NCBI RefSeq assembly: GCF_000236905.1
Contig: NC_016528.1
Coordinates: 676,260-740,259, forward strand
DNA length: 64,000 nt
From: Tetrapisispora phaffii CBS 4417
Taxonomy: Eukaryota; Ascomycota; Saccharomycetes; Saccharomycetales; Saccharomycetaceae
Direction: 5' to 3'
Position 1 is the stretch's first letter. Every line of letters begins with the position of its first letter. Shown one piece after another: positions 21,072 through 29,808 of the stretch. The notes under the pieces are model-generated. The model worked only from the letters and a program-made list of their open reading frames with translations. It ran no database searches and was not told where the DNA came from. Made by a program: the position numbers and the translations under genes.

Positions 21072-21731
21072 ATGGAAGAAATAAAATTAACTGATACCTC
21101 ATTTTCCTCAAATACATCAACCCATAATGACTTTCGTTATAATAAAAAGTTAGTTATAGTGGGGGATGCCTACACTGGGAAGACTGCACTTCTGGTAGCT
21201 TGTCGAAGTAACCAGTTCTCACCAGTGTACGTGCCAACTGTCTTTGATTGTGGCTCAAAGCTATTCAATTTTGAAGATAAGAAAGTGGATATGAGATTTT
21301 GGGATACATCAGGTAAAGATGACTATATAAGATTAAGACCTCTCTCGTACCCGAACTCACATGTTGTGTTATTGTGTTATTCAATTGATTCAAGAGAATC
21401 ACTAAATAATGTTATAGAAAAATGGTCATCGGAAGTATTCCATTACTGTAAAAAGAATGCCAGTATTCTCTTAGTCGGATGCAAAGTTGATCTGAGGAAT
21501 GACCCAGATACAATAGCAAAGCTCAAACTACAAAACACAGTGTCTATATCGAAAGAAGAAGGTATCCGAGCAGCAGAGGAAATTGGGGCAATTCAACATA
21601 TCGAGACATCTGCTCTTACAGGATATGGCATAAAAGAATTGTTTGAAGAAGCTGTCAAAGTGACAATGACAGACTCCAATGTCGTCAGAAAAAGAAAAAA
21701 ACTTAGAATATGCAGATGTACAATAATGTGA
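21072..21731 (+). CDS. Divergent tandem Rho1 paralogue, predicted GTPase-deficient
   Basis: Encodes 219 aa from the ATG at 21072; the open frame extends only seven codons further upstream, to a TTG. It is clearly Rho1-derived ([19 protein letters not shown]) but altered at catalytic positions. The P-loop reads GDAYTGKT (31-38), so the residue equal to Rho1 Gly19 is Ala33. Switch II reads WDTSGKDDY, so Gln68 is replaced by Lys82 and the preceding Ala by Ser. The effector loop is YVPTVFDCGSKL instead of ...[13 protein letters not shown] and the C-terminal CRCTIM box are kept; its last residue Met favours farnesylation, whereas Rho1 ends in Leu. Known biochemistry of these positions predicts slow or absent GTP hydrolysis. 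The intact frame and prenylation box argue against a pseudogene. No equivalent exists here in S. cerevisiae. Confidence 0.85.
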   Translation: MEEIKLTDTSFSSNTSTHNDFRYNKKLVIVGDAYTGKTALLVACRSNQFSPVYVPTVFDCGSKLFNFEDKKVDMRFWDTSGKDDYIRLRPLSYPNSHVVLLCYSIDSRESLNNVIEKWSSEVFHYCKKNASILLVGCKVDLRNDPDTIAKLKLQNTVSISKEEGIRAAEEIGAIQHIETSALTGYGIKELFEEAVKVTMTDSNVVRKRKKLRICRCTIM

Positions 21732-21971
21732 GCTTTTTATATAATTACAATCTACAGAAATAACTACAAGATATATAACAATAATTTTATTTTTCTTTTC
21801 GTTTACTTATTTAGTGAGGATATAGTTGTATATATCGATATTTACTTTATTTACATGTTGAATATTTTCAAATATACTATATTTATCCACAACTTTGGAT
21901 ACTGATGCTATTTCCCTACTAAATATGCCCCTAGTGATAATTTAAATTTGGTGAGTTCGTAGTGAAATAGT

Positions 21972-22319
21972 TTACCATATACCTTTTTTAACACCTGGTA
22001 GATCACCTGCCAGAGCCTTTTCTCTAAATTGAGTCCTACATAGTCTGAAATCACTCAAAACAGCCCTTGAATGACCTGTCTCTACGCATCTGTTATGCAC
22101 TTGAGTTGAACGTGTGTAGTTAGGCATCACACTCAGTTGCAATTGGGCCTCCAGTCTAGCCCTTGGAGGTAACGCCGTATTCCTGCTGATGTATTTCAAT
22201 GCCTTGATCGTTATTTCATTCTCAGCTACCTGTTGCCTCTTAAAATTATCTTTCAAGATCCTGGCATTCACAAACCCAGGAGGTAATTTAGTCTTGAATG
22301 GAAATCTGAAATTGCCCAT
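21972..22319 (-). CDS. MRP2: Mitochondrial small-subunit ribosomal protein uS14m
   Basis: Encodes 115 aa, the length of S. cerevisiae Mrp2. It is the uS14 protein of the mitochondrial ribosome small subunit. The C-terminal half carries the family signature [20 protein letters not shown] followed by [17 protein letters not shown] at the C-terminus. There is no zinc CXXC pair, as in other mitochondrial and C-minus forms. The start ATG at 22319 gives [15 protein letters not shown]. No obvious cleavable presequence is seen, also as in S. cerevisiae. Its position between RHO1 and JIP5 matches chromosome XVI, although MET16 and NUT2 are missing. Confidence 0.96.
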   Translation of the reverse strand: MGNFRFPFKTKLPPGFVNARILKDNFKRQQVAENEITIKALKYISRNTALPPRARLEAQLQLSVMPNYTRSTQVHNRCVETGHSRAVLSDFRLCRTQFREKALAGDLPGVKKGIW

Positions 22320-22986
22320 ACTTTGCGGTATTCTTTTCGATATTTGTTTTTTTCAATAGCTAAACAACCCAGAGTAGAGTTTAAACCACTGCAAACAAGT
22401 TACAGTTCTATGATGCCCTTCAAGAACAACAATTATTATGAAAAGGTTCAAGCATCCTTTATAGTTATGAAAGTATCCAAATTACTCGATCTCGATATTC
22501 TTAGGTTACATATTGTAAGAACCCAAATCACATGTTACGACTGCATAAAACGGTAAGTTGACTATCAAGAGTCCTCCTAACACCGACTGTAATGTGACAT
22601 CGTCCATTATTTGCAAGCTTATTCAAATTCCAATGGCATACACTCCATATCATTATTTTATAGACAGTGTTTATTATGAACCTTGTCTTGTAGTGACCAC
22701 TCTACCTTAAAAACTAGGCCAATTGACTGTTCACAGGTATTACAATGCTATCGCGTGTCTCCTGTGTTTTCTTACCTTCAAATTTTTTTCAGTGCATTTC
22801 GAGATGAGATGGGATGACATTGAGTGTTATGAACTTTATCTGTTGTTTTCTCTAAGATCAGCTTAAGAAGATGGACACTTGACAACCCATGATTAACTTT
22901 GAGATCGTTTTGTATCTTCTATCGTTAAATTTGTAGTTTTTTGTGCGTTCCAGTGAAACCCAGCCAAGGATAATTCAGTTGGAAAG
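22320..22986. other. Intergenic region between MRP2 and JIP5 (slot of missing MET16 and NUT2)
   Basis: 0.67 kb divergent promoter region. S. cerevisiae has MET16 and NUT2 in this slot, and neither is detectable. The 22323-22556 plus frame starts at a TTG and lacks family features. Confidence 0.6.
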
Positions 22987-24546
22987 ATGGCTAAGAAGAA
23001 AAATTCTACAAAGACTAATTTAGAAAGTTTGGTCTCGTCAGCTTTACCTATTGTCGAGTTTAAGCATAAGGATCCTCTGTTTCAAGTTGCATGCCATCCT
23101 GAAAAGCCGATCGTCGTTAGTGGGACTGCCACTGGCTATATCTTCTGCCATCAATATGATGCTACTGTGTTGCAAGAGGCAGTCGACAGAAGGCGCAAAT
23201 CTGCTACAGATGATTCGACAAAGAAAGATAAAAATGAGAAGTTTTGGGCAGTGGTCGAGGTTCCAAGTGAAGACACGGAAGATATTGCTGGTATCAAGTT
23301 GCTTTGGAAGACAAAAAGACATAAAGAGAGTGTAAGAGGCATTGCTTTGGACTCAGATGGGAAGTATATGTATTCTGTTAGCAGTGATAATGTATTAAAG
23401 AAGTCAGAGACTGAAACAGGTAAAGTTCTGAAGAAGATTACTCTTTCTGAACAACCAAAAGATGCCAAGTTTACAAAAATCGTCAAATCTAGCACCCATC
23501 CATTTTTAGTTTTGGGTGATGAAGTTGGTAATGTATTAGTGCTGGATAGCGAGACTTTGCAAGAAAAAAATAAATTGATCGATATTCACGATGGTAAAGA
23601 TGCTATAAATGACATCTTCCATTTTTCTAGAAGATCAGCATATAAATTTATATCACTAGGCCAAACTACCTTGGGTTACTGGGACGCGAGAGAATCCAAC
23701 CAGTCTGATAAGAAAATATTACCAGATGATACTGACTCGAAAAGAATGGTGCTACTAAGTGATGACCAAGAAGATGAGATTTTATGTGGTACTTTTGTAG
23801 ACCCTGAAGTTGGTGATACTATAGTATGTGGTATGGGAGAAGGCCTGCTAACAGTTTGGAAACCTGAAAAGAATGGTTTGGAAGATCAACTTACAAGAAT
23901 TAAAATTGCAGCCGATGAGAGTATTGACTGTATTATACCTACTTTGCAAGATGATAATTGTATCTGGTGTGGTTGTTCAAATGGTAAAATATACAAGGCA
24001 AATGCTAAAAGTGGTAAGGTCATTGAAATAAGAAAACATAGCAATTTAGATGAGGTTGCATTTCTTGATTTAGACTGCGAGTACAGAGTCATCAGTGGTG
24101 GCATGGATAGCGTCAAGATATGGGAATTGAATGACGTCAATGTAGAAGTCAAAGACAATAGTAACAAAGACGAGAGTGATTTTAGTATGAGCGACAGTGA
24201 TATTTCAATCAGTGATTCTGATGAAGAAAATGAAGATAATTCTGTGAATGAAGATGAAGAAGTCGAAGTTCCTGCAACTGAAGAATGGGCAGGTTTTGAA
24301 AGTGAAACTTCGGATACAGAGAGTGTAGAAAATGATGATGAAAAAGGACTAATTGGTCTATCAAAAGAGCAACTAATGAAAGAGCTTGATAAGGATATAT
24401 TGGGTCTATCTGACTCTGATAATGAAACAAATTCTAAGAGGAAGACTCGAGGTTCAAAGTTTCAAAAGAAACAGAAGAAACAGAAAATTCAAAAAGAGGT
24501 TGCCCATAATGACAACCATGGTATTACTAAATTTGAAGGTTTATAA
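22987..24546 (+). CDS. JIP5: WD-repeat ribosome biogenesis protein Jip5
   Basis: Encodes 519 aa (S. cerevisiae Jip5 has 492). Jip5 is a nucleolar WD40 protein of the WDR55 family needed for large-subunit production. A beta-propeller covers about residues 20-385, starting at EFKHKDPLFQVACHP. It is followed by a long acidic Ser/Asp/Glu-rich stretch (about 390-465) and a basic nucleolar-type tail rich in Lys and Gln that ends HGITKFEGL, as in the S. cerevisiae protein. The ATG at 22987 gives MAKKKNSTKTNLESLV. Synteny with MRP2 on one side and the V-ATPase f gene and BSP1 on the other agrees. Confidence 0.94.
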   Translation: MAKKKNSTKTNLESLVSSALPIVEFKHKDPLFQVACHPEKPIVVSGTATGYIFCHQYDATVLQEAVDRRRKSATDDSTKKDKNEKFWAVVEVPSEDTEDIAGIKLLWKTKRHKESVRGIALDSDGKYMYSVSSDNVLKKSETETGKVLKKITLSEQPKDAKFTKIVKSSTHPFLVLGDEVGNVLVLDSETLQEKNKLIDIHDGKDAINDIFHFSRRSAYKFISLGQTTLGYWDARESNQSDKKILPDDTDSKRMVLLSDDQEDEILCGTFVDPEVGDTIVCGMGEGLLTVWKPEKNGLEDQLTRIKIAADESIDCIIPTLQDDNCIWCGCSNGKIYKANAKSGKVIEIRKHSNLDEVAFLDLDCEYRVISGGMDSVKIWELNDVNVEVKDNSNKDESDFSMSDSDISISDSDEENEDNSVNEDEEVEVPATEEWAGFESETSDTESVENDDEKGLIGLSKEQLMKELDKDILGLSDSDNETNSKRKTRGSKFQKKQKKQKIQKEVAHNDNHGITKFEGL

Positions 24547-24677
24547 TTATTATGTTCCATTTAGAAATAAATAACCATACCCTTAATAGATGAAGTCTAC
24601 TAACAGTATACAGATAATAGAAGGTATCACAGTTGCGATAACAAAAGATAATATCAATAAACTTAAAAACATAGTTG

Positions 24678-24684
24678 AAAAAAA
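24678..24684 (-). terminator. RNA polymerase III terminator of tRNA-Ile
   Basis: A run of seven A on the plus strand, i.e. T7 in the sense of the tRNA, begins one base past the discriminator base. This is a standard Pol III terminator. Confidence 0.85.
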
Positions 24685-24685
24685 T

Positions 24686-24759
24686 TGGTCCCTAGCGGGA
24701 TCGAACCGCTGATCCCCGCGTTATTAGCACGATGCCTTAACCAACTGGGCCAAGGGACC
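24686..24759 (-). tRNA. tRNA-Ile (anticodon AAT)
   Basis: On the minus strand a 74-nt cloverleaf is complete. The acceptor stem pairs GGTCCCT with AGGGACC, followed by discriminator A. The D-arm contains the A box around GGCCCAGTTGG, the anticodon loop reads CTAATAA (anticodon AAT, read as IAU after editing), and the T-arm contains the B box GGTTCGATCC. There is no intron. It differs from the S. cerevisiae tRNA-Ile(AAT) gene at very few positions. Confidence 0.97.
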
Positions 24760-25668
24760 ATATATTATGTGATTGGTGTAAAACTATTGGGATTACTATT
24801 GCTTAATATAAAGTGTATCTTGAGACGGGTGCTTGTATAATTTGTTGATATTACTATAACTGTGGAGAAACAAGCTTATGTTGGTTAGAACCAACGTCTA
24901 AGTTAGTGTCATTAGCCACTTTAGTTGCTTCCGAGTAGTCCATCTTCGTAATAGTTAACTAATCGATTGGTCTTTTATTAGTATATTTAAACAATTATAT
25001 ATAGAGTTAGATGTCCTCTTAATATATAAGTTATTGTTTGAAATGACACTGGACGTATAAGTGAATATACGATACCAGATATTACCTGTTTAGGAGATTA
25101 TTGTTGTAAACCTGAAAGAATAGTGCCTACGAGAATGTAATAGCAGAATTTCTAATTCATAAACAGTACTGAAGAACCATCAGACTTCCTTACTTGCACA
25201 ATGCTACGACGATGTCTTGTTGAATAGAACAGTAGATTGAAATATTATGTATATATAAACCCCTGTAATCAGTAGTTAACAATTCATGGATCCAGGTCCA
25301 AGAGACCAGAGAGATTAATCTGAATATATAGTATATAATTTAACTACATTTTAATATATTAAAGCAATGAATACAACTATTGAGCACGTAAATGCTGCCT
25401 TATAGCACTTAACCAATCGACATAAAAGAATGTTTCATCCGTTTTATTACTGTCACTTTTATCTGACACTTGTCACGTGATATGGTTGCTGAGAGTGGTT
25501 GCGAAATTCGAAACATACCAAACTCAAGATTCAAAGAACATTATAAGAACAACTGATACAAAATAAATTATAGATATATTGATTAATGTTATTACATGTA
25601 CTCCATACTTCAATCCATTTTCTAATACAGTAAGAATAGACCATAATTATACAAGTTTTAATAATAAG
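24760..25668. other. Intergenic region upstream of tRNA-Ile and of the V-ATPase f gene
   Basis: 0.9 kb without a supported gene. It contains a perfect 7+2+7 hairpin (GTTGGTTAGAACCAAC at 24880-24895), a TATATATAAA box at 25249-25258 and a TCACGTGA Cbf1-type site at 25473-25480. The position 5' of a tRNA gene is one where Ty elements insert. I looked for LTR remnants and found only a weak candidate (see findings). Confidence 0.5.
25473..25480. promoter_or_regulatory. Cbf1-type E-box TCACGTGA upstream of the V-ATPase f gene
   Basis: A perfect 8-bp palindrome within GTCACGTGAT matches the Cbf1 consensus (RTCACRTG), 189 bp upstream of the predicted ATG at 25669. TGTCAC motifs flank it on the left. 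Function is inferred. Confidence 0.4.
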
Positions 25669-26157
25669 ATGCAACCTATTGTTTCAGTATGTTTGAGTCA
25701 AGCTTTTTGATAATAAGGTTTTTTACAATTTATGGATTGCAAAATATACTAACATATAATGAATTACTTATTGGGAGTGATTATCGTATTTTTATATTAG
25801 GGTGGTAGTGCTTGGTTTTGTACCGTTCTTTCTGCATTTGGTGTTGTTATACTATCCGTTATAGCGCATCTGTTTAAGACAAATCATGAATCTTTTGTTG
25901 GTTCAATTAATGACCCAGAAGATGGTCCTGCGTATGTATCGATGGCATTTCTAAATCAGTTTCGATTATGCTCTTTTTACTAACATATTTATACTATTCA
26001 TGGTTTACTGTTCACATTGAATTATGAATTATCAATTTTAACTTACAGCGTTGCTCATACCGTTTATCTAGCTGCATTAGTATATTTAGGGTTTTTCGTA
26101 TTTTGTGGTTTCCAAATATACTTAATAAAGAGAAAACCATCAATTGAATTACGTTAG
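25669..26157 (+). CDS. V-ATPase Vo subunit f (YPR170W-B orthologue), three exons
   Basis: A spliced gene reconstructed from canonical signals. Exon 1 is 25669-25686 (MQPIVS), then GTATGT, branch TACTAAC at 25747-25753 and a TAG acceptor ending at 25800. Exon 2 is 25801-25931, then GTATGT, branch TACTAAC at 25978-25984 and a CAG acceptor ending at 26048. Exon 3 is 26049-26157. The joined frame is 85 aa, the same length as S. cerevisiae YPR170W-B, with two membrane helices (TVLSAFGVVILSVIAHLF and TVYLAALVYLGFFVFCGFQI), the loop SFVGSINDPEDGPA and the end RKPSIELR. The S. cerevisiae protein is subunit f of the vacuolar ATPase membrane sector, homologous to human RNASEK. It lies between JIP5 and BSP1, as in S. 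cerevisiae. Confidence 0.93.
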
Positions 26158-26633
26158 TGTTATAACAGTAATACCCATTTCCGAATATTAAACCATCATG
26201 TATAAGGCCATGATTGCCGTATACATTTCAAGAGGCTGTCAAAAGGACATCCTGTTTGGACGTGTGCCTACATTTTTATAAGCAATAATATATCTAAATG
26301 AAGAGCAAAAACTAACCACAGTTTTCTTGTCTTCTTAAATCATTATAATAAAATTTATCTCATACGATTTTATTTGATTATTTATGTAAAACAAATCACA
26401 TCTAATTGTTGAATGATATCCGCTCGTTATTGTTCGATATAATACTTTCATAACATATTGCAATGAATTTTTCACTCGCTTGTTTTTAATGAAAACCGTG
26501 AATGTTTAGTTTAACATTAAATATTATAATATATTATATAAACTATTATTACAAGAAGGAAGTTGGATATTTGGTTATATATCTACCAAAGAAACAGTTA
26601 GCTTATTCGAGGGTCAGTGACTCAAAGTATACC
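26158..26633. other. Intergenic region upstream of BSP1
   Basis: 0.48 kb, AT-rich. The BSP1 frame stays open upstream to an ATG at 26502, but the 44 extra codons encode a Tyr/Ile-rich segment typical of translated AT-rich DNA, so it is treated as non-coding. Nothing else is seen. Confidence 0.55.
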
Positions 26634-28925
26634 ATGGTTAGAGAAGATAAGGATTTAGATAGTTTTTTAAAAAACGTAGAGGATATAGACCAGAGGAGAC
26701 AAAATGGCCAAGGGAGAAAAACAACTACTGCAAAAAAGCCACCAATTGTCGGTAAGAAACCATTTCATTTGAGCACTTCTGATAAGGAGGAAAGCTTACG
26801 GGTTGCTAAAGGGATACTGGATGGTTCTTACAAAGAAACAGATTCTTACAAGGCGATTATTGATGGACCTGATGATCAAGATTCTACGCTTGAGGTCGAT
26901 TATATATCTGAATACAGCGTGAACTTATCGCCGTCAAATCCGTCCTCACCAAAGAAGCCTAATAATCAGAAAGATGAAACTATTACTAACCAGAATAAGA
27001 AATTCCTTATTTCCGAAGAGGAGTATGCACTTCTTCAACAATTAAAGGACCAGAAAAATAACGAAAGTACCAATAAAAAAGAAAAGGTCAAAGAGGATTT
27101 TACTATTCCAAGCAGAGGTAAACCGAGACATCTTCGTGATGATCCAAATGAGATCAAAGAGTCTCATAGAGATCGTAGAGGTTATGAACATCCTCATAGA
27201 AGTAAGGAACACACTCACAGAAATCATGATCATTCTCATAGAAGCCATGACTATTCTCGGAGAATTCATGACTATACTCATAGAACTCACAAAAGTAATG
27301 AAAGTAGTCACAGATATAGATCCATGAGAAATGAACTGGAAGCTGATGATAATGTAGAGGTAGAAGCGCCGCCATCGCTACCAAGGAGAAGATATAAATT
27401 GAGTCAAGATGGGAGTAAAGTTGAAGATGAGGAAAGACCACCACCATTGCCTATTAAACCTCAAAGAAAAATAATAAATAACAGAAGCGATATCAAAAAT
27501 GTGTCTGGGGAGGTTGAATCAAATCAAATAAGGGATCACGCCCAAAAACGAGATGATGTAGAGGAAAGACGTAGGGATAGAATTGAAAATATTAATTCTC
27601 AAGATTCATATATACCCGTTATAGATAGAAGCTCTAAACCTAAATATGATGCTAAGCCTGTTGTGAATCGCGAAACTAAGCCATTTAGCAGCTCCAAAAA
27701 TACTTCAAAAGAATCTGTAGAAAAGGTCGAATTCGACAAAACTGAAAAAACAAAGGCTATTGCTAATAAACCAAAACCTCCACCACCCAGTTCCAGATCA
27801 ATGGCCCAGCCAAAATCTTATATGGAATCGTTAGAAACTAACAAACTGACTAAAGCAAGTTCGTCTACCTCTGACAAGAGCTTAATTTCAACTTCTAAGG
27901 CATCCTCACTAGATTATTTGGATTCAGCACAAAATAGAGGACCACCTGTTCCGGAAAAGAAAAAAATATCAGCTTCATATAAGGTACCCTCAGATAAAGA
28001 AAAATCAAATGGTTTTATTGGATCAGCTTTAAAATCTAACAAAACTCCTACTGATGAGATCAAGCGTTTGAAACCGGAAGTTCCTCCTAAGTGTAACGGT
28101 ATTATTTCAACCAAAAGTGACAAAAGCTCGAATCCTGAAAATGATCTAAATAACAATGCAGAGACTAAAGATAAGCCTGATCTTCCGCCCAAGAAAAAAG
28201 CGTTAGATACCTCATTAGATGGGTTGAAAAAACTTCAGCAACAAAAGCCTGATGTTCCCAACAAGAGTCCTGATATTGCATTTCCGAAAGTAAAACTGAA
28301 AGCAATTTCAAAACAAGCACCAGATGTGCCAAAAAAGAAACAACCATTTGCAGATTTAAAATTGAAACCAGTACAAAAACCAAAGCCTGTTATTCCACCA
28401 AAAAAGCTTGATATTGAATTACCTGAATTAAAAGCGACCAAGCAGGAAAAGATACAAATAGAAGAAAACGTTGAAATAAACAAGGTCAGCTTAAAGAAAA
28501 CATCAGTAAATATAGTAAAGACTAATAATGATAACAATAATCAAATCCCAGAAGCATTACTAAAACATAAATCACTGGCAAAAGCTAAGACTGCTCCTTT
28601 AGTTCCTCAAAGAAAGATTTCAATGCCAGAAGCCCTCGCTAAATCTAAAACTATTAGGGAAGCTTCTAGCAAGGATAAAATCGTTGGTGGTGAAATAGGC
28701 AAGAAGAGACCACCACTAACACCCCCTGTTAGAAAGGAATTGACGCCAGCTGAAAAGTTGGAGGCAATTCTACAGACACCGAATCCATATGTAAAAAATC
28801 CTGTGTCTAGATCATCGACCAATTCTGACATTTCAACAAACTCATTTACCCTTCTTGATAAAAGAAAACAGACAGCATATTATCTGACAAATCCAAAAGT
28901 AGTAATAGCAGCTCAACATCATTGA
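26634..28925 (+). CDS. BSP1: Actin-patch adaptor protein Bsp1
   Basis: Encodes 763 aa from the ATG at 26634 (MVREDKDLDSFLKNVEDI), which matches the family start better than the in-frame ATG at 26502. Bsp1 links the synaptojanins Inp52/Inp53 and capping protein to cortical actin patches and the bud neck. The protein is largely disordered and rich in Lys, Pro and Ser. It shows many PxxPxK-type motifs (PDLPPKKK, PDVPKKKQ, PVIPPKK, PLVPQRK, PPLTPPVRK) of the kind bound by SH3 domains, and a conserved C-terminal block (TPAEKLEAILQTPNPY). A His-rich repeat at about residues 176-231 is a local peculiarity. It is about 190 residues longer than I recall for the S. cerevisiae protein. Synteny with YPR172W and VPS4 supports the call. 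Confidence 0.88.
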   Translation: MVREDKDLDSFLKNVEDIDQRRQNGQGRKTTTAKKPPIVGKKPFHLSTSDKEESLRVAKGILDGSYKETDSYKAIIDGPDDQDSTLEVDYISEYSVNLSPSNPSSPKKPNNQKDETITNQNKKFLISEEEYALLQQLKDQKNNESTNKKEKVKEDFTIPSRGKPRHLRDDPNEIKESHRDRRGYEHPHRSKEHTHRNHDHSHRSHDYSRRIHDYTHRTHKSNESSHRYRSMRNELEADDNVEVEAPPSLPRRRYKLSQDGSKVEDEERPPPLPIKPQRKIINNRSDIKNVSGEVESNQIRDHAQKRDDVEERRRDRIENINSQDSYIPVIDRSSKPKYDAKPVVNRETKPFSSSKNTSKESVEKVEFDKTEKTKAIANKPKPPPPSSRSMAQPKSYMESLETNKLTKASSSTSDKSLISTSKASSLDYLDSAQNRGPPVPEKKKISASYKVPSDKEKSNGFIGSALKSNKTPTDEIKRLKPEVPPKCNGIISTKSDKSSNPENDLNNNAETKDKPDLPPKKKALDTSLDGLKKLQQQKPDVPNKSPDIAFPKVKLKAISKQAPDVPKKKQPFADLKLKPVQKPKPVIPPKKLDIELPELKATKQEKIQIEENVEINKVSLKKTSVNIVKTNNDNNNQIPEALLKHKSLAKAKTAPLVPQRKISMPEALAKSKTIREASSKDKIVGGEIGKKRPPLTPPVRKELTPAEKLEAILQTPNPYVKNPVSRSSTNSDISTNSFTLLDKRKQTAYYLTNPKVVIAAQHH
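27159..27324 (+). repeat. His/Arg-rich coding repeat in BSP1
   Basis: About 55 codons with an approximately 18-nt period encode a chain of HR-x-H-D-Y-like units containing roughly 17 histidines. The DNA repeats the phrase CATAGAA/AGAAxxCATGA. It is an in-frame expansion inside a disordered region. Confidence 0.75.
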
Positions 28926-29808
28926 ATCACATAAACAAGTCAAGAGCCAAAGGTCCTAAAAGAAAATTACCAAAATCTCTAAGTTGAGCTTGCTGATAAA
29001 CAGGTCTTTATCTTTATAAGTTTGTAAAACAATATTATAGTAGACTTAAAATAGTCATTTTCTAGTTGCATCTTATCTCTGTCTTGGGTTAGTAAAGTTT
29101 AGAAAATAACCTGAACTGTAAATCTGGGATGATGTTTTCGTTAGAGAGAACTATTTTGTGTTTATTTTATCAGATAGTTTGGTTTTTGGATGGCCAGCAG
29201 CTTTAGAAAAAACGGTTGTATTATCAACACCTTTTTCAGTTGTCACATCAAATGGATTAAAATGAACCAAGTGTTTCATAAGTGAAAAGGTTACAACTTC
29301 TAAATATAAATTCTGTGTCATCAGCAATGTTACTGGAACTAATCAGGATATGTTTTTCTATAACAGAGGAATAAGTATGGATCAAACTGTATCGATTTGA
29401 GATAAATAACCTCAAGTCATCTTAAACTAACTTGATGTCAATTAATTCTGATATAAAACTCAGTTCTGAAAGGGGAATGTTTTTTTTTCATCAACACACC
29501 AGTACATATTTATGGTAGGCCACTGTGCATCGTCAACTTATATATGTTACGAACTAACTTGCGCTTCCCAATTCGTCGATGTTTTAAGGTTTGTGAGGTT
29601 ACAGAATTTATCCGTGATATTTTTTTAAGGTTTATTGTAATGAATATGACAAATTCTATTTAGTGTGTATATAATAATATATATAGTCCAGGGACAAGAT
29701 AGTAGTTCTTTCTACTAGTAGTTTCAATCCATACATCTATCTGAAACCTTTAATTTACTTTTTCTTTTTAATAAAGAGTTTTCAGGAACAAAACTTAAAG
29801 TTTCTAAA
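28926..29808. other. Intergenic region between BSP1 and the YPR172W-like gene
   Basis: 0.88 kb. It contains the small minus-strand ORF at 29151-29321 described separately. The remainder is AT-rich, with a T9 tract at about 29480 and a TATATATA stretch near 29680. No tRNA or LTR is seen. Confidence 0.55.
29151..29321 (-). CDS. Hypothetical small protein (56 aa)
   Basis: An ATG-led frame of 56 codons on the minus strand (ATG at 29321, TAG at 29151-29153) inside the BSP1-YPR172W gap. It begins MTQNLYLEVVTFSLMKHLV, a moderately hydrophobic stretch, continues HFNPFDVTTEKGVDN and ends in a basic SKAAGHPKTKLSDKINTK. The composition is balanced (Gly, Pro, His, Asp, Val present, few Ile/Asn/Tyr runs) and codons are those favoured in this genome (TTA, GAA, GGT, CCA), unlike translated AT-rich spacer. 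The frame is also open for seven codons before the ATG, so a 5' exon is possible, although no canonical splice pair was found. I do not recognise a family. It could be a short membrane-associated or mitochondrial protein; that is a guess from composition. Confidence 0.5.
   Translation of the reverse strand: MTQNLYLEVVTFSLMKHLVHFNPFDVTTEKGVDNTTVFSKAAGHPKTKLSDKINTK

Noticed and set aside
26163..26200. Centromere CDEIII-like TTTCCGAA next to the V-ATPase f gene
   Set aside because: The flanks do not fit CDEIII, and the DNA upstream is coding exon, leaving no AT-rich CDEII or CDEI. The TTCCGAAA near 10468 was rejected for the same lack of CDEI/CDEII.
26502..26633. Longer BSP1 start at 26502
   Set aside because: The extra 44 residues are a Tyr/Ile-rich translation of AT-rich DNA, whereas MVREDKDLDSFL at 26634 matches the family start.
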